Source: Oscillatoriales cyanobacterium USR001
Lineage (GTDB): Bacteria; Cyanobacteriota; Cyanobacteriia; Cyanobacteriales; Microcoleaceae
Direction of reading: 5' to 3'
DNA: 64,000 nucleotides
NCBI GenBank assembly: GCA_001698425.1
Contig: MBRE01000004.1
Location: 1 to 64,000, forward strand
Numbering within the stretch: position 1 is the first letter of the stretch; the number at the start of each line of letters is the position of its first letter. Shown piece after piece: positions 18,026 through 27,453 of the stretch. The notes beneath the pieces are model-generated. The model ran no database searches. It had not been told where the DNA came from and saw only the letters and a list, made by a program, of their open reading frames with translations. The position numbers and the translations under genes are program-made.

Positions 18026-18589
18026 TCAAGTATGAAGTTTTACTAAATTGAACTGCATAAAAGGAGTTGACATAGTGCCGCTCCAAACATTCTCTATTAA
18101 CTTCATTTCTTTACTTACTCCGTCATCTACCGTTGCCTTGGCATTTTGGTTGCTCAAGATAAATCGAACTTTATATGTAGCAGTGGTAAGATTATCAAAA
18201 ATCCAACTCCCTCCATCTCCAGCAGCAATTTTTAATCCTAAGACTTTACGTTTTATCCACAACAGTTTTGCATGGGGAAAAAAGATTACATTTTCTCCTG
18301 GCATAGTTAACGGAAAATCAGATTCAAACCGTCTGCGGAGAAAAGTGGTACTATAGTCGCCTCGCACTATCCGCTCGTTTGGCATTAAAAGTTCAGGAAT
18401 GAGAGAGGCGTAAAAGCTGAAGCGAAAGGGCGTTAGCGTGTTATTGGTAATCTGAATTCCAATTTGCACACTCACCTCAGATCCAGGTTTTTCTGGCGGA
18501 AGTGTCAACATATCCTTTGGGACTAAAATTTCAAACCGGATGCCATCCACTTCAACAGTATTGGTGTCATTTGATTCTTTAGGTGTCAT
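18026..18589 (-). CDS. Tandem paralog 4 (VEVDGIRFE family), unknown function
   Basis: This 187-residue member contains VEVDGIRFEILVPKDM near the N-terminus, GIQITNNTLTPFRFSF and an F-P-L-x-M-P-G-E segment. GDGGSWIFDNL follows near residue 128, and the end is WSGTMSTPFMQFNL. Its N-terminus (MTPKESNDTNTVEVDG) is nearly identical to that of paralog 5 (MTPGESNDTNAVEVDG), so these two are probably the youngest duplication. The ATG overlaps the end of paralog 3 in a TAATATG arrangement, with one base between stop and start, so translation is probably coupled. No secretion signal is present in the copy as read. The function is unknown. Confidence 0.8.
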   Translation of the reverse strand: MTPKESNDTNTVEVDGIRFEILVPKDMLTLPPEKPGSEVSVQIGIQITNNTLTPFRFSFYASLIPELLMPNERIVRGDYSTTFLRRRFESDFPLTMPGENVIFFPHAKLLWIKRKVLGLKIAAGDGGSWIFDNLTTATYKVRFILSNQNAKATVDDGVSKEMKLIENVWSGTMSTPFMQFNLVKLHT

Positions 18590-18590
18590 A

Positions 18591-19166
18591 TTAGATATTA
18601 CAGCGGTTCCCGCTGTTATGAGGTATAGAATTTACTAGGTGTAAATCAACAAAATACGTAGATATCATACCCGTCCAAACATCTTCGATTGAGGTTTTGA
18701 GTAGCCGTCCATCATAGATATTCCACACCGGAGTTTTATTGCTATACGTAAACCTAACTTGATGCGTTCCAGGTTGGAAATTGCGAAAAGACCAAGCCCC
18801 ACCATCTCGGAGATAAACAACACATTTAATTTGATTTTTATCCCAAACAAAACGCCCTTTCACAAAAAAGATTAAACTTTCTCCAGATTTAGCTAACGGA
18901 AAATCTGCTTCTTGAGGTACGTTGGTTTTATTAATAGCTGGTCCTTCACTCTTTATAACTTGCCCCTCTGCGTTGAGAAAAGTTGGAAATAAGAAAAAAA
19001 GTAAGAATCGATGGGAAGTTTGTGTATTGTTCGTGATGCGAATCCCAAACTGCACAGGAGTATCAGCACCTGGTTGCAATGGCGGAATGGGCAATGCGTG
19101 TTCTGGTACTAAAGTTTGAAACCTGATGCCATCTACTTCAACTAAATCATCCTTCGACTGCTGCAT
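18591..19166 (-). CDS. Tandem paralog 3 (VEVDGIRFE family), unknown function
   Basis: The 191-residue member shows the family blocks VEVDGIRFQTLVPEHA, QFGIRITNNTQTSHRF, ADFPLAKSGESLIFF, RDGGAWSFRNFQPG and VWTGMISTYF. In-frame sequence just upstream of the ATG (VVKITY) matches the VVNMTY that precedes the shared core in paralog 1, and a stop codon interrupts this frame ten codons upstream. So this copy appears to have lost an N-terminal signal segment by deletion and to start secondarily at M-Q-Q-S. Near the end a 17-bp inverted repeat (ACAGCGG GAA CCGCTGT) lies inside the coding sequence, 9 bp before the stop. The next gene starts one base after this stop. Confidence 0.8.
   Translation of the reverse strand: MQQSKDDLVEVDGIRFQTLVPEHALPIPPLQPGADTPVQFGIRITNNTQTSHRFLLFFLFPTFLNAEGQVIKSEGPAINKTNVPQEADFPLAKSGESLIFFVKGRFVWDKNQIKCVVYLRDGGAWSFRNFQPGTHQVRFTYSNKTPVWNIYDGRLLKTSIEDVWTGMISTYFVDLHLVNSIPHNSGNRCNI
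18600..18616. repeat. 17-bp inverted repeat at paralog 3/paralog 4 junction
   Basis: The sequence has 7-bp arms ACAGCGG/CCGCTGT around a GAA loop, located in the last codons of paralog 3 and immediately before the start of paralog 4. It has no T-run, so it is not a classical terminator. It might limit or adjust coupled translation of the next gene. Confidence 0.5.
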
Positions 19167-19302
19167 ATATGTTATTTTAACTACTATAGTTGCTTGCTAA
19201 TTACTAGATCACAGCCATTTGCCATAAAGCAATATCTATCGTGTATTTTTTTACAGAACGTAATTCTGGTTAAACCGCAGAGCGAGACTGCACTATTTGA
19301 AA

Positions 19303-19848
19303 TTACTCATAAGCTATCTGAAATTCCTCATAAGGCGTAGAAACCAGACCAGTCCATAAAGATTCTAAAAAGTTCCAGGGTGTTCTGCCTCCATCGATCT
19401 TTCCTGTTAGAGAGTGGTTATCATAGGTGAATCGCACGCTATACATACCTGGTCTAAGATTGTCAAAATACCAAATACCACCACTACCATCATAACCCCT
19501 GAGTCCGAGCTGGTAGTTAGACCAATAAAACTCTGCCTTCAAAAAGAATGTCGTAGTATCTCTATGTTGGAGTAATATAAAATCTGATTCTTCAGGTGTT
19601 TTGGTTACATTTCTGGCGTAACCTCGTTTTATTTCTTGCCCATCTTTTCCTTTAAATTGTGGAAGTAAATAAAAAAAGATAAACCGATAGGGATCTGACG
19701 AATTGTTCGTGATGCGAATCCCAAACTGTGCAGATTTTTTAAGATTATCCCTATTGGGGATAATCAGCATTCTATTTGGAACTAAAGTTTCAAATAAAAT
19801 ATTATCAATTTCAACAGTATTGCTATCAAAAAAATTTGCTGATGTCAT
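19303..19848 (-). CDS. Tandem paralog 2 (VEVDGIRFE family), unknown function
   Basis: The 181-residue member has blocks VEIDNILFETLVPNRM, QFGIRITNNSSDPYRF, ESDFILLQHRDTTTFF, GSGGIWYFDNLRPGMY, VRFTYDNHS and LWTGLVSTPYEEF. It keeps the N-M-T start context shared with paralogs 1, 4 and 5. No signal peptide or transmembrane segment is visible. It lies 57 bp downstream of paralog 1 and 136 bp upstream of paralog 3. That larger gap holds a copy of an upstream block also found before paralog 1. The aromatic residues in the middle block (FYWSNYQ) replace the IKCV-type strand of paralog 3, so the loops vary while the frame residues persist. The function is unknown. Confidence 0.78.
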   Translation of the reverse strand: MTSANFFDSNTVEIDNILFETLVPNRMLIIPNRDNLKKSAQFGIRITNNSSDPYRFIFFYLLPQFKGKDGQEIKRGYARNVTKTPEESDFILLQHRDTTTFFLKAEFYWSNYQLGLRGYDGSGGIWYFDNLRPGMYSVRFTYDNHSLTGKIDGGRTPWNFLESLWTGLVSTPYEEFQIAYE

Positions 19849-19905
19849 GTTAGTTAGATGAAATACGATTATTAACTGTAACTTAAGGAAAGTAGTAATA
19901 TATTA

Positions 19906-20592
19906 CTACTTCATTTCAGAGAGCAAACCCAAGCTAAACTCGACAAAAGGCATTGATGCTTCCCCAGTCCAAATATTTTCTATTCGCTTCTTTTTTCCAC
20001 TAGCTTCTTCATATACTTTAGGTTCGGCTGAATGATTTTTATACTTAAATCGAAGCTGATAAGTTCCTAAGTGAAGGTTGGTAAAGAAGTTAATACCACC
20101 ATCTCCGACTGATATCATAAACCTGAAGCAATCATTTTTCTCTTTTAAAATAATGCCACCAGACATGAAACTAACGGCTTCTCCAGGCATTGCTAAGGGA
20201 AAATCTGACTCTCTGGGTCCTACCAACCAATCTGACATATAAAACATCTCCTGTAGAGTTTGAGTGTCCCTCATCATCAGTTCTGGGGTAATCGCGTTAT
20301 AGAAGCTGAAGCGATAAGGGGTTGAGGTATTGTTGGTAATGCGAACTCCCAACTCCACTAATGTATTGTTTTCAAATGGTTTCTCTGGGACGATAAACAC
20401 TCGTTCTGGCATCAAAATTTCAAAGCGGATACCATCCACTTCAACTACAGGCTCATTGGATTGTATATATGTCATGTTGACTACTCTCTTAATTTTTACG
20501 TCTTTTGGCACGACTATACCTCCAGACACATTGTCTAGTGCGATCGCCCCAGAAAGAATTAAAGCCAACATAAACAAGAAAAAATATTTCAT
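19906..20592 (-). CDS. Tandem paralog 1 (VEVDGIRFE family) with N-terminal signal-like segment
   Basis: From the ATG at 20592 the product has 228 residues and begins MKYFFLFMLALILSGAIA, a typical signal peptide or anchor, followed by ~20 polar residues. The family core is then reached: VEVDGIRFEILMPERV, GVRITNNTSTPYRFSF, ESDFPLAMPGEAVSF, GDGGINFFTNL, WTGEASMPFVEFSL. Alternatives are a GTG at 20640 or an internal ATG at 20475 (MTYIQ), which aligns with the starts of the other copies and has a GAGAG-like site. If the longer form is made, this copy would be exported while others stay in the cytoplasm. It is first in the array and probably carries the promoter; the 20610-20670 block recurs before paralog 3. 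Confidence 0.75.
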   Translation of the reverse strand: MKYFFLFMLALILSGAIALDNVSGGIVVPKDVKIKRVVNMTYIQSNEPVVEVDGIRFEILMPERVFIVPEKPFENNTLVELGVRITNNTSTPYRFSFYNAITPELMMRDTQTLQEMFYMSDWLVGPRESDFPLAMPGEAVSFMSGGIILKEKNDCFRFMISVGDGGINFFTNLHLGTYQLRFKYKNHSAEPKVYEEASGKKKRIENIWTGEASMPFVEFSLGLLSEMK

Positions 20593-20777
20593 ATCTCGGC
20601 TTTTTTCATCTGTTTTACTACCTGCCAAATACCAGATCACAGTCGTTTACGATAAAGCAATATCGGTATTTACGGATCTTGCCCTTTTTTTACTACAATT
20701 AGAATTACAGCAGATTCCATGTATCTGTGGTACACTATGTTCAGTAGCGATCGCAGAAAAAATGAAACCTTATTTAA

Positions 20778-20942
20778 TCGAGTTTCGCCAAAGCCGCGAA
20801 ACTTTGGGACTTAGAACGGTTATATCAAGCCTTTGGAGAGGCTAAACGACAAATCTCCCCATCAATTGACATTAATATCCGGCTAGAATTCCCTTCATCT
20901 TCAGAAACTCCTAAAACAGAAGACTTAAATCAAAATAATTAG
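20778..20942 (+). pseudogene. Short C-terminal gene remnant, unidentified
   Basis: After a stop codon, 54 codons with protein-like composition follow (LWDLERLYQAFGEAKRQ, then a polar tail), ending in TAG. No start codon or ribosome site precedes it in frame. It looks like the tail of a larger helical gene whose remainder has been lost. The 20643-20777 part of this gap holds no gene that I can support. Confidence 0.3.
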
Positions 20943-20955
20943 AATAAGTCCTGAA

Positions 20956-22383
20956 TTACAGTTCTTGTATGCGATCGATCAATTCATAAAATGGCCGCCA
21001 ATTATCATCAATAGCAATAGCCTGCCAAATTTCTTCAATTACTGGTCTAAGTAAGGATTGTAAAGGATTATATCGTCGCAGTCTTAATTGCATTTCCTCC
21101 AGATCCACTGGTGATAAAGTCTGCAAAAGATGATAATAAAACTGTCGCCAAGCTTCCATTTTTCCAACTATTTCCACTTCCCTAAAAATGTTACTACTAT
21201 CATCGCGCCAACTGCGATCGAACTGTTTTCGTAATTCGACAAAGAACTCGTGATAGCCTACTTGAGTCTCATTCATCATGGTAATAGTCAATTGCAATAA
21301 TTCTTTGGCTTCTGCATCTGGCAACTGTGCAAATCCTAATCTATTTAACATTATTTGCTGATAAGTAGCGTTATAGTATGCGCCAAATTTTGCCAAAGCT
21401 TCCTCCATTAATTTTTGCTCGATTAAAACACTTAATGGTTGCTGAAGTCGCTGTAAATTCAAATGGCAAATAAATGGTTGATTTGCATAACAGTAAAGTC
21501 CCGAATAATCAAAGTAAGCGGCGATAAATTGAGGTTTATAAGTGGGAATAAACCCATAGGGTCCATAGTCAAAACTTTCTCCAGTAATTGACATATTATC
21601 GGTATTCAGCACTCCATGACAAAAACCTGCTGCCATCCATTGTGCTGCTAATTCTGCCACGCGCTTGACTAATTCTGCATAAAATAGAACATATTTTTCT
21701 GCTTGAGAAATTGGCATTCTACCTGTTTGTAAATACACTTCAGGATAATAATATTCAATAACGTGATCTAGCAGCTTTTGAATTAAGTCTTTTCTGCGTA
21801 AAAAATGTAATCTCTCAAAAGTACCAAATCGAATATGAGACTGACTGAAACGTACCATAACTGAGGAACGAGTTGGGGAAGGTTCATCACCTCGCCAGAG
21901 TGGTTCGCCAGTTTCAATTAAGCTTAAACATCGGGATGTGCGGACACTTAATCTGTGTAAATATTCGGCGGCTAACACTTCTCTAATACCCCCTTTCAGG
22001 GTGAGTCTACCATCAGCACTTCGGGAGTAGGGAGTGCGGCCTGAACCTTTGGTTCCAAAGTCATAAAGTTTGCCATCAATACCGCGAACTTGACCGTAGA
22101 GAAAGCCTCTACCATCACCCAAGTTGGGGTTATATTCGTTGAATTGATAGCCATGATATCGGAGTGCTAAAAATGGTCGGACGCAATGAAATTTGCCAAA
22201 GGCGGCGGTGAAATCATCTTCGGTGACATTTTTGGGGTTTAATCCTAATATCGGTAATAATTGGTCATTGCGAAAGCGGAGAATATGCTGAGGAAAGTCA
22301 GCGGCGGATACTTCATCAAAGTAATCACCGCCTAAAGATTCGATCGCGGTTTCGTAGTTGAGAGTGAGGAAGGGATTGGACAT
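20956..22383 (-). CDS. selO: Protein adenylyltransferase SelO (YdiU/UPF0061 family)
   Basis: SelO is a pseudokinase-fold enzyme that transfers AMP from ATP to Ser/Thr/Tyr of target proteins; in other bacteria it is linked to redox stress. The 475 residues match usual bacterial length. Motifs visible are [17 protein letters not shown] near residue 111, the nucleotide-binding region, [14 protein letters not shown], and the metal/active-site segment [10 protein letters not shown] near residue 260 followed by FDYGPYGF. The ATG at 22383 begins the family-typical N-terminus ([20 protein letters not shown]). It is monocistronic: the next minus-strand item upstream is a kinase remnant. Targets in this organism cannot be inferred. 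Confidence 0.93.
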   Translation of the reverse strand: MSNPFLTLNYETAIESLGGDYFDEVSAADFPQHILRFRNDQLLPILGLNPKNVTEDDFTAAFGKFHCVRPFLALRYHGYQFNEYNPNLGDGRGFLYGQVRGIDGKLYDFGTKGSGRTPYSRSADGRLTLKGGIREVLAAEYLHRLSVRTSRCLSLIETGEPLWRGDEPSPTRSSVMVRFSQSHIRFGTFERLHFLRRKDLIQKLLDHVIEYYYPEVYLQTGRMPISQAEKYVLFYAELVKRVAELAAQWMAAGFCHGVLNTDNMSITGESFDYGPYGFIPTYKPQFIAAYFDYSGLYCYANQPFICHLNLQRLQQPLSVLIEQKLMEEALAKFGAYYNATYQQIMLNRLGFAQLPDAEAKELLQLTITMMNETQVGYHEFFVELRKQFDRSWRDDSSNIFREVEIVGKMEAWRQFYYHLLQTLSPVDLEEMQLRLRRYNPLQSLLRPVIEEIWQAIAIDDNWRPFYELIDRIQEL

Positions 22384-22434
22384 TGCTATTTTCCGGTAAA
22401 TCAGATAAGCTGTTGAGCATTTAAACGATTGCTC

Positions 22435-22560
22435 TTAATTTTTACCGATTTTTAGGCTTTTTTGAGCGCGGTAAGTGACACCAAAGTCGCCACCGCCCAG
22501 GATTTCTTCGATTAAATATTTGCCTTCGTGGAGTTGTTGTCCCCGTGCCCAGTGCTGCAT
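22435..22560 (-). pseudogene. Ser/Thr protein kinase, N-terminal remnant
   Basis: Forty-one codons from an ATG encode the opening of a cyanobacterial Hanks-type kinase: an ordering segment LHEGKYLIEEIL and the glycine loop LGGGDFGVTYRAQ. The frame then ends in TAA before the ATP-binding lysine. The loop carries D where G is usual (GGGFGVTY). The remainder of the kinase is absent, because ndhF lies on one side and selO on the other. This is a decayed fragment. Confidence 0.65.
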
Positions 22561-22816
22561 ATTGGTGTGCGATCGCGTGTAGATACAGAAAATTGTAGCT
22601 TATGAGCATTTTCTTTGACAATTGAGCAATCTGGGAAAATGGGTTATAGCAGTCGCCAAGGCGCTTAGGACATGATTGATTGCTGGAACCCGCTTATTCT
22701 ATTCCCTTCTTCCCTAGCTCCTAGCCCCTAGCCCCTAGTCCCTAACTATAACCAAGTTCGGGACTTACGCAATTAGCACATTATGATATAATATAAAATT
22801 TCGAGTAAAAATTCTA
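22561..22816. other. Intergenic region upstream of ndhF
   Basis: It contains a short CCCCTAG-type heptamer run (about 22711-22742), a GGACTTACGCA repeat end at 22761-22771 and the putative ndhF promoter. No gene is seen here. Confidence 0.5.
22765..22792 (+). promoter_or_regulatory. Putative sigma70-type promoter of ndhF
   Basis: A TTACGC -35-like element and a perfect TATAAT -10 are 16 bp apart, with the -10 ending 24 bp before the ndhF ATG. The -35 falls inside a GGACTTACGCA sequence that is also the end of a MITE-like repeat at 47874 and 49071. Confidence 0.4.
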
Positions 22817-24691
22817 ATGAATCAGTTCTTATTACAAACCTGTTGGTGGATACCTGTATATGGCTTAGTGGGTGCAGTTTTGACATTACCTTGGTCAACT
22901 GGAAGCATCCGTAAAACGGGGCCTCGGCCGGCGGCCTATTTTAATTTGTTGATGACGGTGTTGGCTTTTGTGCATGGGACATTTTTGTTCAGGGCAACTT
23001 GGGGCCAAGATCCTCAACAGTTACTCATACATTGGTTACAAGCCGGTGATTTAGATTTGTCTTTTGCTCTGGAAGTCTCGTCTTTGAGTGTGGGGGCGAT
23101 GGAGTTGGTGACGGGGTTAAGCTTGGTGGCTCAAGTTTATGCCTTGGGATATATGGAAAAAGATTGGGCGATGGCTCGGTTTTTTGGTTTGCTGGGCTTT
23201 TTTGAAGGGGCGATTAGTGGGATTGCGCTGAGTGATTCGTTGTTTCTCAGTTATGCTCTGTTGGAGATGCTGACGCTTTCAACTTATTTGCTGGTGGGTT
23301 TTTGGTATGCTCAACCGTTGGTGGTGACGGCGGCGCGGGATGCGTTTTTGACGAAACGGGTGGGTGATGTTTTGCTGCTGATGGGGGTGGTGACGCTTTC
23401 GACGTTGGCGGGAAGTTTGAATTTTGGGGATTTGGAACTTTGGGCGGAAACGGCGACTTTACCGCCGCTGACGGCGACGCTGTTGGGTTTGGCTTTGATT
23501 GCGGGGCCGATCGGTAAATGCGCTCAGTTTCCGCTGCATTTGTGGTTGGATGAGGCGATGGAGGGACCGAATCCGGCTTCGATTTTGCGGAATACGGTGG
23601 TAGTGGGAACGGGGGCTTATTTGTTGATTAAGCTTCAGCCGGTTTTGGCGCTGTCGCCGGTGACGAGTCTGACTTTGGAGATTATTGGGATGGTGACGGC
23701 GATCGGGGCTTCTTTGGTGGCGATCGCGCAAATCGATCTGAAGCGGGCGTTTTCTCATTCTACTAGCGCTTATTTGGGTTTGGTGTTTATTGCGGTGGGT
23801 GAGGGTCATGTAGATATTGCTTTGTTGTTGTTATTTACTCATGCGATCGCCAAGGCTTTACTATTTATGAGTATTGGCTCAATTATCTCCACAACTAGCA
23901 CTCAAGACTTGACAGAATTAGGCGGTTTGTGGTCAAGAATGCCTGCCACAACTATTTCTTATTTAATGGGTGCTGCGAGTATGGTGGGAATTTTACCTTT
24001 GGGTTGTTTTTGGGCAATGCGCCGATGGATTAATGGTTTTTGGACAGTACCTTTGTGGTTGATTGGTGTGTTGTTGTTGGTGAATTTTTTAACGGCTTTG
24101 AATTTAACTCGCGTGTTTGGTTTAGTGTTTACGGGGAAACCACAACCAAAAACTCGCAGGGCTCCAGAAGTAGCTTGGCCAATGGCTTTACCAATGGTGT
24201 CAATGATTGTGGTGGCGTTGTTAATGCCTTTAATGTTGCAGAATTGGCAATTGTTAATTACTTGGAGTGGACCTTGGGTTTATAGTTCTGATACGTTTTC
24301 TTTGGCGCAGTTGTTGAAGCAATTAGATGTGCCTTTGTTGCTGATTTCTGGTTTGCTGGGTGTGGCGATCGGCGGGGGAATTTATATTTATGATTTCTGG
24401 CCGAAACCTGTACGTTTGCCTTGGAAGTTTGTGCAGGATTTGTTGGCTTATGATTTTTATATTGACCGAGTTTATCGGTTGACTGTGGTGTTGGCGGTTG
24501 AGGTGATTTCTAAGGCTAGTGCTTGGCTCGATCGCTATGTGATTGATGGAGTGGTAAATTTGTTTGGTTTGGCAACTATTTTTGGGGGTGAAGGTTTGAA
24601 GTATGGTGTTACTGGTCAGTCGCAGTTTTATGTGTTGACTATTGTGGTGGGGGTTGCTGTTTTATTGTTGGTGATGATTGGGATTTTTTAG
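22817..24691 (+). CDS. ndhF: NAD(P)H-quinone oxidoreductase subunit 5 (NdhF3/NdhF4 type)
   Basis: This 624-residue polytopic membrane protein is one of the proton-pumping antiporter-like subunits of thylakoid NDH-1. The sequence (e.g. GPRPAAYFNLLMT, LGYMEKDWAMARFFGL, DAFLTKRVGDVLLLMG, GPIGKCAQFPLHLWL) resembles the NdhF3/NdhF4 paralogs of CO2-uptake complexes more than respiratory NdhF1. The antiporter lysines and the long C-terminal lateral-helix region are present. In other cyanobacteria ndhF3/F4 is followed by ndhD3/D4 and cupA/cupB. Here neither follows: clpB is next after a hairpin. I cannot decide between F3 and F4 by eye. The gene is G/T-rich with runs of GTG/TTG codons unlike its neighbours. 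Confidence 0.85.
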   Translation: MNQFLLQTCWWIPVYGLVGAVLTLPWSTGSIRKTGPRPAAYFNLLMTVLAFVHGTFLFRATWGQDPQQLLIHWLQAGDLDLSFALEVSSLSVGAMELVTGLSLVAQVYALGYMEKDWAMARFFGLLGFFEGAISGIALSDSLFLSYALLEMLTLSTYLLVGFWYAQPLVVTAARDAFLTKRVGDVLLLMGVVTLSTLAGSLNFGDLELWAETATLPPLTATLLGLALIAGPIGKCAQFPLHLWLDEAMEGPNPASILRNTVVVGTGAYLLIKLQPVLALSPVTSLTLEIIGMVTAIGASLVAIAQIDLKRAFSHSTSAYLGLVFIAVGEGHVDIALLLLFTHAIAKALLFMSIGSIISTTSTQDLTELGGLWSRMPATTISYLMGAASMVGILPLGCFWAMRRWINGFWTVPLWLIGVLLLVNFLTALNLTRVFGLVFTGKPQPKTRRAPEVAWPMALPMVSMIVVALLMPLMLQNWQLLITWSGPWVYSSDTFSLAQLLKQLDVPLLLISGLLGVAIGGGIYIYDFWPKPVRLPWKFVQDLLAYDFYIDRVYRLTVVLAVEVISKASAWLDRYVIDGVVNLFGLATIFGGEGLKYGVTGQSQFYVLTIVVGVAVLLLVMIGIF

Positions 24692-24759
24692 GGAAATACC
24701 TATCTACAGATAGTGAATACCGATCCGATTCTTATGCTTGAATCGCTACAATGACAAGT

Positions 24760-24787
24760 GTAGAGGCAATCAACCTCTTGCCTCTAC
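24760..24787 (+). terminator. Hairpin between ndhF and clpB
   Basis: Ten-bp arms GTAGAGGCAA and TTGCCTCTAC are separated by an 8-base loop and followed by ATTATAAAT. It lies 68 bp after the ndhF stop and 36 bp before the clpB start. It is probably a transcript end, though the T-run is weak; a repeat-element origin is also possible because such palindromes are common in cyanobacteria. Confidence 0.5.
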
Positions 24788-24823
24788 ATTATAAATCGCG
24801 TTCACTTTAGAAAATTAAAATTT

Positions 24824-27439
24824 ATGCAGCCAAATAACCCAAATCAATTTACTGAGAAAGCTTGGGAAGCGATCGCGCGTACCCCAGATATTGTTAAACA
24901 AAGTCAACAACAGCAACTAGAAAGCGAACACTTAATGAAAGCTTTGTTAGAACAAGAGGGATTAGCTAATATCCTCTTTGCTAAAGCTAATATTAATCTT
25001 CGCCAGCTAAAAGAACGTACCGACGAATTTATTAATCGACAACCGAAAATATCTGGTACAGGTAGTTCTGTGTATTTTGGTCGCAGTTTAGACACCTTAC
25101 TAGACCGTGCAGAAGCTCATCGAAAAGAGTATAAAGATGAATTTATTTCAATCGAGCATTTGGTACTATCTTATGCCAAAGATGACCGTTTTGGTAAAGG
25201 TTTATTCCAAGAATTTAAACTAGATGAAGACAAGTTAAAACAAATAATAACCCAAGTCAGAGGTAATCAAAAAGTGACAGACCAAAATCCAGAAGTTAAA
25301 TATGAATCCCTCGAAAAATATGGCAGAGATTTAACTGAGGCGGCGCGTCAAGGTAAACTCGATCCAGTGATTGGTAGGGATGATGAAATTCGCCGCACGA
25401 TTCAAATTTTGAGCCGTCGCACGAAAAATAACCCTGTATTAATTGGCGAACCAGGAGTAGGAAAAACTGCGATCGCGGAAGGACTTGCTCAACGAATTGT
25501 TGCCGGCGATGTTCCCCAATCTCTGAAAGATCGTCAATTAATTAGCTTAGATATGGGTGCTTTAATTGCCGGGGCAAAATTCCGAGGAGAATTTGAAGAA
25601 CGCCTCAAAGCAGTTTTGAAAGAAGTAACTGAATCTAAGGGGCAAATTATCCTATTTATTGATGAAATTCACACCGTTGTCGGTGCTGGTGCAACTCAAG
25701 GAGCGATGGATGCTGGAAATTTGTTAAAACCGATGTTAGCTAGGGGAGAATTGCGCTGTATTGGTGCAACAACTTTGGATGAATACCGGAAGTATTTGGA
25801 AAAAGATGCAGCTTTAGAACGCCGTTTTCAACAGGTTTATGTCGACCAACCAAGTGTTGAAGATACTATCTCAATTTTGCGGGGGTTGAAAGAACGTTAC
25901 GAAGTGCATCATGGGGTAAAAATTTCTGATAATGCTTTAGTTGCAGCGGCTACTTTGTCAACTCGATATATTAGCGATCGCTTCCTTCCTGACAAAGCTA
26001 TTGATTTAGTAGATGAAGCCGCCGCTAAGTTGAAAATGGAGATTACTTCTAAGCCAGAAGCACTGGACGAAATTGACCGGAAAATTTTGCAGTTAGAAAT
26101 GGAAAGATTGTCGCTACAAAAAGAAAGCGCACTTGCTTCAATTGAGCGCTTAGAAAGGCTGGAAAAAGACTTAGCTAATCTCAAAGAAGAACAAAGTACG
26201 CTGAATGGACAATGGCAATCAGAAAAGGGTGTAATTGGCAACATTCAGAGAATCAAAGAACAGATTGATAAGGTTAATATTGAAATTCAACAAGCAGAAA
26301 GGGAATATGATTTAAACCGCGCTGCTGAGTTGAAATACGGCAATTTAAGCAAGCTACATCAAGAGTTAGAAGTAGCAGAAAGTCAACTAGCAACAACTCA
26401 AACTACAGGGAAAACTTTGTTGCGCGAAGAAGTTATGGAATCTGACATTGCGGAGATTATTTCTAAGTGGACGGGAATCCCGATTAGCAAGTTAGTTGAG
26501 TCAGAAATGCAGAAGCTTTTGCAACTAGAAGAAGAACTGCATAAACGGGTAGTTGGACAAGATGAAGCGGTGACTGCGGTGGCCGATGCAATTCAGCGAT
26601 CGCGGGCTGGTTTAGCCGATCCAAATCGCCCCGTAGCTAGTTTTATTTTCCTTGGTCCAACGGGTGTTGGTAAAACAGAATTAGCTAAGGCTTTAGCCGG
26701 ATATCTCTTCGATACCGAAGATGCAATGGTACGAATTGATATGTCTGAATACATGGAAAAACACGCAGTTTCTCGGTTAATTGGTGCGCCTCCTGGTTAT
26801 GTTGGTTATGATGAAGGTGGACAATTAACTGAGGCAATTCGCCGCCGTCCATATTCGGTGATTCTATTCGATGAAATTGAAAAAGCTCACCCGGATGTGT
26901 TTAATATCATGCTGCAAATTCTGGATGATGGTCGGGTGACTGACGCGCAAGGTCATACGGTAGACTTTAAGAATTCTGTGATTATTATGACATCAAATAT
27001 TGGCTCTCAATACATTTTAGATGTAGCCGATAATAATGAAGAAATGCGGAGTCGGGTGCTGGAAGCAATGCGCGGAACTTTTCGCCCAGAATTTCTCAAT
27101 CGGATTGATGAGATGATTATTTTTCATGGGTTGAGTAAGGCGGAATTGAGGCAGATTGTACAGTTGCAAATTACTCGTTTAGATCGACGTTTAGCTGACC
27201 GTAAGATGTCGATTAAATTGTCGGATGCTGCGTTAGATTTCTTGGCAGAAATAGGTTACGATCCGGTTTATGGGGCTCGTCCATTAAAAAGGGCAATTCA
27301 ACGGGAGTTGGAAACGCAAATTGCTAAGGGAATTTTGCGGGGAGAGTTTAGCGATCGCGACATGATTTTTGTCGATATTGAGAATGAACGGTTGGCGTTT
27401 AAGCGTTTGCCTAGTGAGTTTTTGTTGGCTAAGGAATGA
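24824..27439 (+). CDS. clpB: ATP-dependent chaperone ClpB (Hsp100)
   Basis: The hexameric disaggregase acts with DnaK. The 871 residues show an N-terminal Clp_N double repeat (~1-145) and AAA1 with Walker A GEPGVGKT near 208 and Walker [12 protein letters not shown] coiled-coil middle domain (~405-525) follows, then AAA2 with GPTGVGKT near 610 and [11 protein letters not shown], and a ClpB D2-small domain. The presence of the middle domain and length separate it from ClpC/ClpA. It is monocistronic, preceded by a hairpin and followed by a MITE-like repeat. I saw no CIRCE element upstream, so heat regulation is not evident from sequence. Cyanobacteria usually have two ClpB; which one this is cannot be decided here. 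Confidence 0.96.
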   Translation: MQPNNPNQFTEKAWEAIARTPDIVKQSQQQQLESEHLMKALLEQEGLANILFAKANINLRQLKERTDEFINRQPKISGTGSSVYFGRSLDTLLDRAEAHRKEYKDEFISIEHLVLSYAKDDRFGKGLFQEFKLDEDKLKQIITQVRGNQKVTDQNPEVKYESLEKYGRDLTEAARQGKLDPVIGRDDEIRRTIQILSRRTKNNPVLIGEPGVGKTAIAEGLAQRIVAGDVPQSLKDRQLISLDMGALIAGAKFRGEFEERLKAVLKEVTESKGQIILFIDEIHTVVGAGATQGAMDAGNLLKPMLARGELRCIGATTLDEYRKYLEKDAALERRFQQVYVDQPSVEDTISILRGLKERYEVHHGVKISDNALVAAATLSTRYISDRFLPDKAIDLVDEAAAKLKMEITSKPEALDEIDRKILQLEMERLSLQKESALASIERLERLEKDLANLKEEQSTLNGQWQSEKGVIGNIQRIKEQIDKVNIEIQQAEREYDLNRAAELKYGNLSKLHQELEVAESQLATTQTTGKTLLREEVMESDIAEIISKWTGIPISKLVESEMQKLLQLEEELHKRVVGQDEAVTAVADAIQRSRAGLADPNRPVASFIFLGPTGVGKTELAKALAGYLFDTEDAMVRIDMSEYMEKHAVSRLIGAPPGYVGYDEGGQLTEAIRRRPYSVILFDEIEKAHPDVFNIMLQILDDGRVTDAQGHTVDFKNSVIIMTSNIGSQYILDVADNNEEMRSRVLEAMRGTFRPEFLNRIDEMIIFHGLSKAELRQIVQLQITRLDRRLADRKMSIKLSDAALDFLAEIGYDPVYGARPLKRAIQRELETQIAKGILRGEFSDRDMIFVDIENERLAFKRLPSEFLLAKE

Positions 27440-27453
27440 AAATTTAATAACTT

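Noticed and set aside
20330-20845. Plus-strand 171-codon frame antisense to paralog 1
   Set aside because: It is antisense over the well-supported paralog gene, and its composition follows from the other strand.
23459-23809. Minus-strand 116-codon frame inside ndhF
   Set aside because: It is Arg/His/Gln-rich antisense shadow of a GTG/TTG-rich membrane protein gene.
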